A stretch of 13,350 nucleotides of DNA from CAYQTK01 sp964420375 (GTDB lineage Bacteria > RBG-13-61-14 > DATKZS01). The position numbers and the translations under genes were made by a program. Positions 5,822 to 13,350 of the stretch are shown here, in pieces. The stretch's first letter is position 1. The number at the start of each line of letters is the position of its first letter. Location: NCBI GenBank assembly GCA_964420375.1, contig CAYQTK010000104.1, forward strand, positions 1 through 13,350, in the 5' to 3' direction. The notes under the pieces are model-generated. The model did not search any database. It was given only the letters and a program-made list of their open reading frames with translations, and was not told the origin of the DNA.

Positions 5822-8335
5822 ATGGGTTTTGGGATGAGACGTTCTGTCTTGAGGTTTTTCGTCGGACATCCGGTAAGGATAGCGGGGATTGTCATCCTGG
5901 CCACGGTGATGGCTGTAAGCTGTACCGGCAACGGCTGTCAGGGATGCGAAAGCTGCAAGAAGTGCGGAGAAGAACAGCCTCCGGAACCGAGGGTTTCCGG
6001 TCCCCAAGTAGGGACCACCGGGCCCGCGGCGCAGGCAGGGGAAACCGGGGAACCTGCGCCCGGCGATACGGTCGGTCGGGCTCCGGGAAAAGTAAAGGAC
6101 GCTGAAACCGTTAAACCTCCGGTACCGCCGGGAGCGGATAAGAAAAGAAAGGAAAGGTTAAAGGTCCTGGTGGAACAAGGAGAAGGGGAGAACCGTCCCC
6201 AAACGCCGGGCGCACTATCAGCCCGGGTGGTGAGAAGCAATTTCGTAGAGGTCTCCTGGCGGGACGTCTCGGATAACGAAGTGTCCTTCCAGGTAGACAG
6301 AGCAGTAGGGGAGGGCACGTTCTCCGCCATTCGAAGGGTAGCAGCACAAAAGGAAGACATAACCGATGGTCCCTTGGAACCCGGCAATTACTCATATCGG
6401 GTGCGCGCCATATCCGGGGAAGGAGCCTCTCCTTTCGCCGGACCGGTAAAGGTGTCCATAAGCCAGGCACAGCAAGCGCCGACAGCCCCCGCAAACCTTA
6501 CCGCGTCAGCAGACCCTGCAGGCGAGATACTTCTTAATTGGAGTCCCGCTTCCCAAAACGCCGAGTACTTCAGGATGGAACGCGCCCAGTCGGACACCGG
6601 CTGGACCAACCTGGGGTCCTTGAACCCCGAGTTGAACGCCTACCGGGACGTAAACGTGGACACCGGCGTGGAGTACTCCTACCGGGTGTTTGCCGGAAAC
6701 GATGCCGGCGAGTCAGGGGCCAGCAACGTGGCATCCGCCATGGTGGAGGCTGACGACGAAAAGCCGGCAGCTCCAACCGACCTGGAAGGCTCGGTTGCCG
6801 GTCCCAACGCAGTGGTCCTGGAATGGGTCGACGCCTCCGACAACGAGGACAGGTTTATAGTAGAAAAGTACGATCCCACAGCCAAGCGCTTCATAGCGGT
6901 AAAGGAGGTCCCGAGAAATACCGCCAAGGTGATGATGGGCAATATCGCGCGCGGAGAGACGGGCGAGTACCGGGTAAAAGCAGCCAACCAGGCGGGCGAG
7001 TCCGATCCCAGCAATACAGTTACCTTAACTGCCCGGGGCGAGGCTCTTCATACTTACATGATGGAAGTCGCACCCGGCCGGATGGACATCGAGGTCCCTG
7101 CCGATCCTCTTCTGCCCCGCATTGAAGTGGAGAACGTGCGGGAAGATGGAGGAGACATGGTTGCGGATGTTACAGTACATAACCCCGATCCCTCCGTACA
7201 ACTGGAAAACGTCTACATACTCGCGTCAGAGTCGGAAGCGCCGGGCATTGTTTTTAAAAACTGCGACCACGGACCGGCAAGCTGCTCGGTTGGACGCGGC
7301 ATGGAAAGCGGCAACCACGTGGGCTACCAGTACGTGGAAGGAGGCTACCTCGGCGAGACCCCCTTGGGCGGAGAGGTTAAAAACTGGGACCTTAAAACCA
7401 GGCAGAGAAAGATAGCGGTACGGGATATCTGGCCGGCCTGCGGACAGGTGGACACGCAGTGGAGGATCGGAGGAGTAACCGGGCCGGCCACTATAGCATT
7501 GAACCTGTATGCCACCCGGTCGCCCGCGGACTTCACAATGGACACCAGATACGACAATAACCTTCCCATGTTCATAGTCGAGACTTACTCCATAGGAGTG
7601 GAGGACGGCATGCACGAGCCCGGCTCGAGGGAGAACCCCACTGCGCGGCCGATAAGCTCGCTAAGCCCCGGCGACGTGTTCGCGGTGAACGTGTCCGTAG
7701 AAGCCGGCGACTGGATGGAAAACCAGGCGGAGATAGGAAGACCCGAGCTTCACCCCGAGGCCCACTACGTGTACTGGAGCACCCTGGCCTACGTGCTCAC
7801 CTATGACGCCCAAGTGATAAAGCCCATTGAGTCGGCAGTGATAACGGACGACGGCGCCAGGCTGATGCCCCGCGTCCGGGACCCGCGGGTCGATGATCCC
7901 GACGCGGACGGATGGAGCCAGCAAGGTTCTTTCAGCTTCACCGCCTGGTTCGCAGACGAGGGATGGATCCAGTCCATTTACTCCTACCCCCCGTTCAGTA
8001 TCCGACAAGGACCTGACGGACCTGAATGTGTTCACTGCTTCCAGGAAGGCTTCCTGGATGAAGACGGAAGGATGCAGGGACCCGACCAGGAGCCCGAGGT
8101 CTTTCTTTCCGTGATCTACTTCCGGGTGGTTGGAGAACCCGGCAGCGGCTCGCCACTCAGGCTTTTCCCCAAGCCGGAAACACTTATAGACCCCAAGAGG
8201 ACCAACGGCACCATACCAGATTACAAGGACGATACGGATTACCCCGGCTGGAATGAAATTAATAAGCTGCTCCCTCCAACCTACCAGCTTCCCGGGGACT
8301 ACCAGGTGCAGGAAGCTTACCTATGCGTGGAGTAG
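5822..8335 (+). CDS. Large lipoprotein with three FN3 domains and cohesin-like C-terminal region
   Basis: An 837-residue protein predicted to be exported and lipid-anchored. Residues 1-34 form the signal: Arg-rich n-region, hydrophobic IAGIVILATVMAV (20-32), then AVSC with Cys34. Four more Cys follow in a C-x4-C-x2-C-x2-C-x2-C run (34-48), then a Pro/Gly/Lys-rich linker to about 125. Three fibronectin type III repeats follow at about 129-214, 221-309 and 316-404; each has the central Trp (VSW, LNW, LEW) and the late Y-x-Y-R-V or E-Y-R-V strand. Residues 405-837 match no family I can name firmly. Within them, 613-789 has a cohesin-like order of strands: LSPGDVFAVNVSVEAG, then AYVLTYDAQVI, then VFLSVIYFRVVG. 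The next gene, 43 bases downstream, encodes an exported alpha-mannosidase, so a role in glycan binding or enzyme display at the envelope is inferred. The Cys-rich stretch after the lipid anchor is odd and could bind metal or form disulfides. Confidence 0.82.
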   Translation: MGFGMRRSVLRFFVGHPVRIAGIVILATVMAVSCTGNGCQGCESCKKCGEEQPPEPRVSGPQVGTTGPAAQAGETGEPAPGDTVGRAPGKVKDAETVKPPVPPGADKKRKERLKVLVEQGEGENRPQTPGALSARVVRSNFVEVSWRDVSDNEVSFQVDRAVGEGTFSAIRRVAAQKEDITDGPLEPGNYSYRVRAISGEGASPFAGPVKVSISQAQQAPTAPANLTASADPAGEILLNWSPASQNAEYFRMERAQSDTGWTNLGSLNPELNAYRDVNVDTGVEYSYRVFAGNDAGESGASNVASAMVEADDEKPAAPTDLEGSVAGPNAVVLEWVDASDNEDRFIVEKYDPTAKRFIAVKEVPRNTAKVMMGNIARGETGEYRVKAANQAGESDPSNTVTLTARGEALHTYMMEVAPGRMDIEVPADPLLPRIEVENVREDGGDMVADVTVHNPDPSVQLENVYILASESEAPGIVFKNCDHGPASCSVGRGMESGNHVGYQYVEGGYLGETPLGGEVKNWDLKTRQRKIAVRDIWPACGQVDTQWRIGGVTGPATIALNLYATRSPADFTMDTRYDNNLPMFIVETYSIGVEDGMHEPGSRENPTARPISSLSPGDVFAVNVSVEAGDWMENQAEIGRPELHPEAHYVYWSTLAYVLTYDAQVIKPIESAVITDDGARLMPRVRDPRVDDPDADGWSQQGSFSFTAWFADEGWIQSIYSYPPFSIRQGPDGPECVHCFQEGFLDEDGRMQGPDQEPEVFLSVIYFRVVGEPGSGSPLRLFPKPETLIDPKRTNGTIPDYKDDTDYPGWNEINKLLPPTYQLPGDYQVQEAYLCVE

Positions 8336-8378
8336 GGAAGCAGAAAAGACCAAGACTAGCCGGCAAGGAGAAGAGTAA

Positions 8379-11120
8379 ATGAAGCGTTTTTTGACCGTGC
8401 CCCTGGTGCTGGCATGTCTGTGCCTGGCAGGCGGGATATCCATGGCGGAAAAAAAGGAGGTCGGACCCTATAAGGCCGGGCTACTGGTAAAGCAGTATGA
8501 ATGGTATCTCCAAGACGCGGGTTTTGATCCGGGGGACCTGTCCGTCCATTCCATAGGCCAGTCTCATATTGACGCGGCCTGGAAATGGAGGCTCGAGCAG
8601 ACCCATCACAAGGTCTACAAGACGTTTAAAAAGGCGATCGAGCACATGGAGGAGTATCCCCACTTTACCTTCTCCGGCTCTACTCCCCAGTACTACGAGT
8701 GGATACTGGAGGAACACCCCGACCTCTTTGAAAAGATAAAACAAAGGGAGAAGCAAGGAAGATGGGAGATCGTGGGAGGACAGTGGATAGAGCCTGACGG
8801 CAACATGCCGGACGGCGAGTCTTTCGTGCGACAGCGCCTTCTGGGACAGCGCTTCTACCTGGAACACTTCGGACACATCTCCAGGACCTCCTGGATGCTC
8901 GATTCATTCGGTTACAACTTCAACCTGCCCCAGATCATGGCCCGCTCCGGGGCAAGGTATATGTGGACATCCAAGCTGACCTGGAACGACACCACCGAGT
9001 TCCCCTTCCATAACTTCTGGTGGGAGTCTCCCGACGGATCGCGGGTGTTGACACATATATGCCCCATAACTCCCTTCCCGCTCTACTTCCCTTATGGAGA
9101 GATCGAGAAGTACAAGGACACCAGGTACCTCTTAAAGCCGGACACCGAGCTTGTCGCAAACTACACCACCCGCCCGCGGACAATAGAAAAAGCGCTTTCC
9201 GAGGACTGGCTCAACGAGATAGGCGTATTTTACGGGCTTGGCGACGGAGGTCACGGTCCCCTCGAGTTCGAGATAGATGTCCAGAAGGCACTGGCAAACA
9301 AGGGCTATGCACAGTTCTCCACTGCTGCCCAACTGTTTCGCGACATAGAAGAGTGCGGGGACCGGCTGCCGGTGTGGAAAGACGAGATGTACCTCGAGTA
9401 CCACCGGGGGGTGTTGACCACCCAGGCATGGATCAAGCGGGCCAACCGAAAAGCGGAGCAGTCGGCAAGGACAGCGGAGACTCTCCGCTCGGTCCTCCAC
9501 CTCTTCGAGGTAAAGTATCCCTATGAACAGCTCAAGGAGATATGGAAGCTCATACTCTTAAACCAGTTCCACGATATCCTGCCCGGCTCGTCCATACCCG
9601 AGGTCTACAAGGACGCCCGGGAGCACTACGACAGGATTTTCAAAGTTCTCCATAACCTGACCTACGGCGGCATGGAGGAGTTGGCCGGTCTTGTCACCGT
9701 GAATCCGCCGGAAGACGACATGGACGGGATCGTGGTTTTCAACTCCCTGCCCTGGATACGCTCCGGCCTGGTCCGGGTGCGGCTTCCTTCTAAAAGCCAT
9801 TACCGGGTGATTGACAAGAGCGGCGCAGAGGTCGCCTTCGAAGAGGTCGAAAACAACGGAGACAGGTTCCTTCTCTTCCGCGCCCACGATGTCCCTTCCG
9901 TGGGATACAAGGTCTATTACGTAAAGGAAGTCGAAGAGCCCGACACGGGGCTTTCCGAAGGACCGCAGGCAACCGAGACGCAAGACGCTTATATCCTTGA
10001 GAACGACCTGGTAAAAGTTACAGTAAACAAGAAAAGCGGGCTCATAAGCTCGCTGGTGGACAAACAGAGCGGTTTCGAGTTTATTGACGAGCCATCCAAC
10101 AAGCTCATGGCTTTCTGGGACAAACCCAAGCAGTGGTCGGCCTGGAACATCAACAAGGATTACAAAGAACACCCCATTCCCATCGAGCCGCCCGGCGAGG
10201 TCAAGATATCCGGGCAGGGACCGCTCTTCTGTGAAGTCACGGTCCGCAGCAAAGCCAAAATGAAAGGCATGGACACCACCACCTTTACCCAGCGCATCCG
10301 GCTTGTAAAGAACGACCCGGTGGTTTACCTGGACCTGGACAGCGACTTCCACATGCATGACGCCCTGGTCAAGGTCGAGTTCAACTCAGTGCTTCATTCC
10401 GACACCGTGACCGCGGACAACGCTTATCTGCCCGTTGCTCGACCCACTCATCCCCAGACGGAGGCCGAAAAGGCACGATGGGAAATGCCCTGCCAGAAGT
10501 GGATAGATATCTCCGAGCCGGAGCATGGGCTGGCGTTTCTCAATAAAGGCAAGTACGGGTTCTCCTTGAACCCCGACGGCACCGGCTATCGCCTGTCGCT
10601 TATTAAAGGAGCTCACCATCCCCGACCCATGCCCGAAGCGACGAACGTGAAAAGGCATTTGTTTACGCCCCAGACCACACTTACCGACCAGGGACACCAT
10701 CACGTCGAGATGGGGCTGCTTGCCCACCAGGGCAACCATAAAACCGCGGCCCTCTGGAAGGACGGCTACAACTTCAACACTCCGCTGGAAGCCCGCTGGA
10801 CCCATCCCCATGAAGGGGCTTTGCCTGAGCAGGGGTCATTCATATCAGTAGACGCGGAGAACGTTTACATCGGTTCCATCAAGCGCGCCGAGGACGACGG
10901 AGACATAGTAATAAGGCTGGTGGAAGCCGCGGGCGAGGAAACCAGCGCAACCGTCACACTCGGAGAGGGGCTGAACCTTGTCTCCGCTGCCCAGACCGAT
11001 CTGCTCGAGCTAAACCCCGCGGAACTCATGGGCTCCGGATCCGCATTCACCGTGAACGTAAAACCCTATGAGATCGTGACCCTGAAGCTCAAGCTCGCAA
11101 GGAGACAAACCGGGTTTTAG
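8379..11120 (+). CDS. Exported alpha-mannosidase, glycoside hydrolase family 38
   Basis: A 913-residue retaining alpha-mannosidase predicted to hydrolyse alpha-linked mannose from glycans outside the cytoplasm. AAGGAG eight bases upstream supports ATG 8379. Residues 1-23 are a signal peptide with a probable signal peptidase I site after SMA; Cys13 (VLAC) leaves a weaker lipoprotein alternative. The catalytic domain shows all four zinc/active-site positions of GH38: His63 and Asp65 in GQSHIDAAWKW, Asp175 in LDSFGYN (nucleophile and metal ligand), and His398 in NQFHDILPGSS. GRWEIVGGQWIEPDGNMP (127-144), YGLGDGGHGP (285-294) and HRGVLTTQA (342-350) are further family motifs. Beta-sandwich domains fill about 440-913, which is full family length. 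Most bacterial GH38 enzymes are cytosolic, so export is notable. It probably shares a transcript with the FN3 lipoprotein. Substrate linkage cannot be told from sequence. Confidence 0.93.
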   Translation: MKRFLTVPLVLACLCLAGGISMAEKKEVGPYKAGLLVKQYEWYLQDAGFDPGDLSVHSIGQSHIDAAWKWRLEQTHHKVYKTFKKAIEHMEEYPHFTFSGSTPQYYEWILEEHPDLFEKIKQREKQGRWEIVGGQWIEPDGNMPDGESFVRQRLLGQRFYLEHFGHISRTSWMLDSFGYNFNLPQIMARSGARYMWTSKLTWNDTTEFPFHNFWWESPDGSRVLTHICPITPFPLYFPYGEIEKYKDTRYLLKPDTELVANYTTRPRTIEKALSEDWLNEIGVFYGLGDGGHGPLEFEIDVQKALANKGYAQFSTAAQLFRDIEECGDRLPVWKDEMYLEYHRGVLTTQAWIKRANRKAEQSARTAETLRSVLHLFEVKYPYEQLKEIWKLILLNQFHDILPGSSIPEVYKDAREHYDRIFKVLHNLTYGGMEELAGLVTVNPPEDDMDGIVVFNSLPWIRSGLVRVRLPSKSHYRVIDKSGAEVAFEEVENNGDRFLLFRAHDVPSVGYKVYYVKEVEEPDTGLSEGPQATETQDAYILENDLVKVTVNKKSGLISSLVDKQSGFEFIDEPSNKLMAFWDKPKQWSAWNINKDYKEHPIPIEPPGEVKISGQGPLFCEVTVRSKAKMKGMDTTTFTQRIRLVKNDPVVYLDLDSDFHMHDALVKVEFNSVLHSDTVTADNAYLPVARPTHPQTEAEKARWEMPCQKWIDISEPEHGLAFLNKGKYGFSLNPDGTGYRLSLIKGAHHPRPMPEATNVKRHLFTPQTTLTDQGHHHVEMGLLAHQGNHKTAALWKDGYNFNTPLEARWTHPHEGALPEQGSFISVDAENVYIGSIKRAEDDGDIVIRLVEAAGEETSATVTLGEGLNLVSAAQTDLLELNPAELMGSGSAFTVNVKPYEIVTLKLKLARRQTGF

Positions 11121-11167
11121 TAAGCAGCTCCAAACTTTCGTGGCCCCTTTGATTGCAAGGCCGGCAC

Positions 11168-11437
11168 ATGACAAAGTTCTTTATACAGGTCTTTTCTGAA
11201 AGGTGTACCGGTTGCAGGCTTTGCCAGCTCGCTTGCTCAGAGCATTACAGCCGGGCTTTTACCCCGCATGCTGCTGGAATCCAAGTGGTTGTAAACGGTG
11301 CCGACTGTTCCATCGAGTTCACGGAAAAATGCAACCACTGCGGAATATGCGCGGATTATTGCTTTTATGGGGCGTTGGAGAAATCGCCCCTTGACGCAGG
11401 GCATGGAGCCGCCGGACAAGAGGAGGCAGCGGGATGA
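11168..11437 (+). CDS. Two-cluster 4Fe-4S ferredoxin-type electron-transfer subunit
   Basis: An 89-residue protein with two tetranuclear cluster motifs: Cys13, Cys16, Cys19, Cys23 (CTGCRLCQLAC) and Cys55, Cys58, Cys61, Cys65 (CNHCGICADYC). The residue after each fourth Cys is Ser or Phe rather than the Pro usual in free bacterial ferredoxins, which is common in oxidoreductase subunits. ATG 11168 is chosen because AAGG lies seven bases upstream; an in-frame TTG at 11153 would add five residues but has no ribosome site. The last four bases overlap the start of the AOR gene (ATGA), so translation is probably coupled and the protein is the likely electron carrier for that enzyme. The tail after residue 71 is Gly/Ala/Glu-rich. 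It lies 47 bases after the mannosidase gene, and co-transcription with it is uncertain. Confidence 0.9.
   Translation: MTKFFIQVFSERCTGCRLCQLACSEHYSRAFTPHAAGIQVVVNGADCSIEFTEKCNHCGICADYCFYGALEKSPLDAGHGAAGQEEAAG
11421..11426 (+). promoter_or_regulatory. Ribosome binding site of the AOR gene inside the ferredoxin gene
   Basis: AGGAGG seven bases before ATG 11434 lies within the last codons of the ferredoxin gene, consistent with coupled translation of the two subunits. Confidence 0.8.
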
Positions 11438-13290
11438 GCGCACGCGGTTTTGCGGGCAATGTTCTCCATGTTGATCTCGCGCAAGAGCAGATAAGAAAGG
11501 AGCCTCTTGATCTTGACCTTGCCGAGAAATACATCGGCGGTCTGGGTCTCTCCATTAAACTTGCCTACGACCATATTCGGCCGGGGACTGACGCGCTCTC
11601 TTCGGAGAACCCCATCATCCTCGGCGCCGGACCCATGGTGGGGACAAGTCTGCCGGCAAGCTCCCGCGTCTATGCGGTCAGCAAGCTCCCGGAAAGCTCC
11701 GCCATCGGATGGTGCGGCGGCGGCGGGGTAAGCTTCGGTTTTAACCTCAAGAATGCGGGCTTTGATCATATCGTCATCAAAGGCCGGGCCCGGCGTCCCG
11801 TTTACTTGAAGATCGTTGACGATAACGCCCGGCTCTGCGATGCCCGCGGCTTGTGGGGCACGGGAGTGGAGGAGTGCTGCCGCAAGCTCTGGGAGGAAGA
11901 AGGCGGTTCCGCGGGCTTGATATCCATTGGCCAGGCCGGCGAAAACCTGGTCTCCTTTTCCATGGCATACATTGACCGCCTTTCTACCATGGGTCGCGGA
12001 GGGTTCGGAGCGGTCATGGGCCAGAAGAACCTCAAGGCAATAGTAGCCAAAGGCGGCAAAGGCATCGAGGCAGCGGACAAAAAAAACTACCGGGCACTAA
12101 GCAGCGAGCTTTTTCAAAACATCCGCGACTACCGCTATCTTAAAGAGTGGCAGGATTTGGGATTGATCAAATCTCTGCCTTTAGTTCCCAAAGACATCTA
12201 TGAAAAGATCAAGAAGCGGCGGGTGGCATGTGTGTCGTGTCCCATTGGCGACAAGGACGTGGTCGAGATTCCTGACGGAGATTTCAAGGGACTGGTTACC
12301 TGGTCAACCTCTGCGGTTAACCTCTGCATGCCTATGATCTTCGGGTACAAGGATTACAGGGAAGCGATTAAGCTCGTTGCCGTTCTTGACGATTACGGAC
12401 TTGATATGTTCGAGTTCTTCGGCGTGATGAGAATGGCTTCTGTGCTGGCCGAGAAGGGAGTGATTGAGAAGAGCCGGAATGATCCCGGCATCAGACTTGA
12501 TTCACTATGTTCCATGGAGACCTGGGCCGGAAGGATCGCCTGCCGAGAGGGGCTGGGCAATGTCCTGGCTGACGGTTTTAAGGGGATCAAACGAGAGTTT
12601 GGAGAGGCGGCGGAAAAGTATGCCCCTCCGCTCGTCAAGGACATGTTCCCTTACGTGGGCCCCAAGGCGCCGCTGGCATGGAACCTGTTCGGGACCATGG
12701 AACTGGGACAGGTTTTAGACCCTCGCGGGCCGCATGTAGGAGCAAGCGGTTCTCCCACCTATTTTGCAGAAAGGCCCCTCCAGGTCTTCCCCCGTCACTT
12801 GAAGCGGATGGGGGTTCCCGAAGAGGCGGTAAAAAGGATAATACCCGGACTTGGCAGCGAAGGAAAGCAGGGATTAAGGGTGGGAACGCTTTTGAAGTAT
12901 TCACATAGCTGGTTTATCATCCTGGCTTCACTGGGCATATGCGCAAGGGCACAGATCAACCGTTTCTACAATGCAGACATTTGCGCCGACCTTTACCAGG
13001 CGGTAACTGGAATAAAGACGGACCCGGCCGGTTTGCAGCAGAGGGTAAACAGAGTATGGACGCTGCTGCGCATGGCGAACCTGGCTGATGGGTTTACCAG
13101 GGAAGACGACGCTATACCTGAACAATGGTTTGAAGACCCACCATTCCTGGACTACTTGACAAAAGAACCCGTAAAAAAAGAAGATCTGGAGCAGATGATC
13201 GATGATTATTACCGGGAATGGCAATGGGACGAAAAAACGGGAATACCGTCCGCCGCTCTACTGGAGGAGTTGGGCATAGAGAACAAGTAG
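11434..13290 (+). CDS. Aldehyde ferredoxin oxidoreductase family tungstopterin protein, divergent
   Basis: A 618-residue full-length member of the AOR family: a tungsten bis-pterin enzyme carrying one [4Fe-4S] cluster that interconverts aldehydes or activated acids and ferredoxin electrons in the cytosol. The N-terminal pterin-binding domain is clear: GAGPMVGTSLPASSRV (64-79), GGGGVSFGFNLKNAGFDHIVIKG (95-117) and GRGGFGAVMGQKNLKAI (187-203). LDDYGLDMFEFFG (318-330) is the LDxxGxDxxxxG family motif. Cluster ligands appear as Cys266, Cys269 and Cys503 (SLGICARA), but the third N-terminal Cys is Asp273 (CVSCPIGD). The GPEYE-type segment that carries the active-site Glu in Pyrococcus AOR is replaced by KGLVTWS (285-291), and the RGxxH segment is altered. 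Cys298 stands nearby. These changes suggest it is not an ordinary aldehyde oxidase; BamB-like members of this family also depart from the classical active site. It overlaps its ferredoxin by four bases. Confidence 0.88.
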   Translation: MSARGFAGNVLHVDLAQEQIRKEPLDLDLAEKYIGGLGLSIKLAYDHIRPGTDALSSENPIILGAGPMVGTSLPASSRVYAVSKLPESSAIGWCGGGGVSFGFNLKNAGFDHIVIKGRARRPVYLKIVDDNARLCDARGLWGTGVEECCRKLWEEEGGSAGLISIGQAGENLVSFSMAYIDRLSTMGRGGFGAVMGQKNLKAIVAKGGKGIEAADKKNYRALSSELFQNIRDYRYLKEWQDLGLIKSLPLVPKDIYEKIKKRRVACVSCPIGDKDVVEIPDGDFKGLVTWSTSAVNLCMPMIFGYKDYREAIKLVAVLDDYGLDMFEFFGVMRMASVLAEKGVIEKSRNDPGIRLDSLCSMETWAGRIACREGLGNVLADGFKGIKREFGEAAEKYAPPLVKDMFPYVGPKAPLAWNLFGTMELGQVLDPRGPHVGASGSPTYFAERPLQVFPRHLKRMGVPEEAVKRIIPGLGSEGKQGLRVGTLLKYSHSWFIILASLGICARAQINRFYNADICADLYQAVTGIKTDPAGLQQRVNRVWTLLRMANLADGFTREDDAIPEQWFEDPPFLDYLTKEPVKKEDLEQMIDDYYREWQWDEKTGIPSAALLEELGIENK

Positions 13291-13350
13291 ACATTAATTT
13301 GTTCCATCGGATTGTTCAAGAAAAATACCCGCCCGTGCGGAACTCCCGGC

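Overview
The window reads as chromosomal DNA of a Gram-negative, probably strictly anaerobic bacterium. Lipoprotein signal peptides, AGGAGG-type ribosome sites, a tungstopterin aldehyde:ferredoxin oxidoreductase with its ferredoxin, and a stand-alone c-di-AMP synthase would fit a Desulfobacterota-like lineage or an uncultivated relative. That placement is an inference from gene content; there is no rRNA or marker gene. Coding DNA is GC-rich. The two long non-coding stretches are AT-richer and hold small transposon-like repeats.

Layout: (1) 53-688, minus strand, a small lipoprotein with a CBM9/DOMON-like motif, whose stop codon sits at the edge of a repeat-like sequence at the window border. 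(2) 689-1290, a 600-bp gap with promoter-like sites and a 219-bp MITE-like element (921-1139) bounded by a perfect 9-bp direct repeat. (3) 1291-2313, a diadenylate cyclase (DAC/DisA_N domain) with an N-terminal pyruvate-kinase-like domain. (4) 2470-4023 and 4059-5495, tandem FAD enzymes closely resembling alkyl-dihydroxyacetonephosphate synthase (AGPS), both with the HHHGVG motif. (5) 5491-5720, two head-to-tail miniature elements that share an ACTAGT junction; the first overlaps the stop codon of the upstream gene. (6) 5822-8335, a large lipoprotein with three FN3 domains and a cohesin-like C-terminal part, followed by 8379-11120, an exported GH38 alpha-mannosidase. (7) 11168-11437 and 11434-13290, a two-cluster ferredoxin and an aldehyde ferredoxin oxidoreductase family protein that overlap by 4 bases.

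How the genes may work together: the AGPS-like pair suggests ether-lipid or 2-hydroxyacid chemistry. The lipoprotein and GH38 enzyme look like a two-gene envelope system for binding and trimming mannose-containing glycans. The ferredoxin/AOR pair is a redox module. No single pathway joining all of these is visible. The most distinctive points are the AOR, in which the third cluster-ligand Cys is Asp and the usual active-site Glu motif is missing, and the nested insertion-element remnants between operons.
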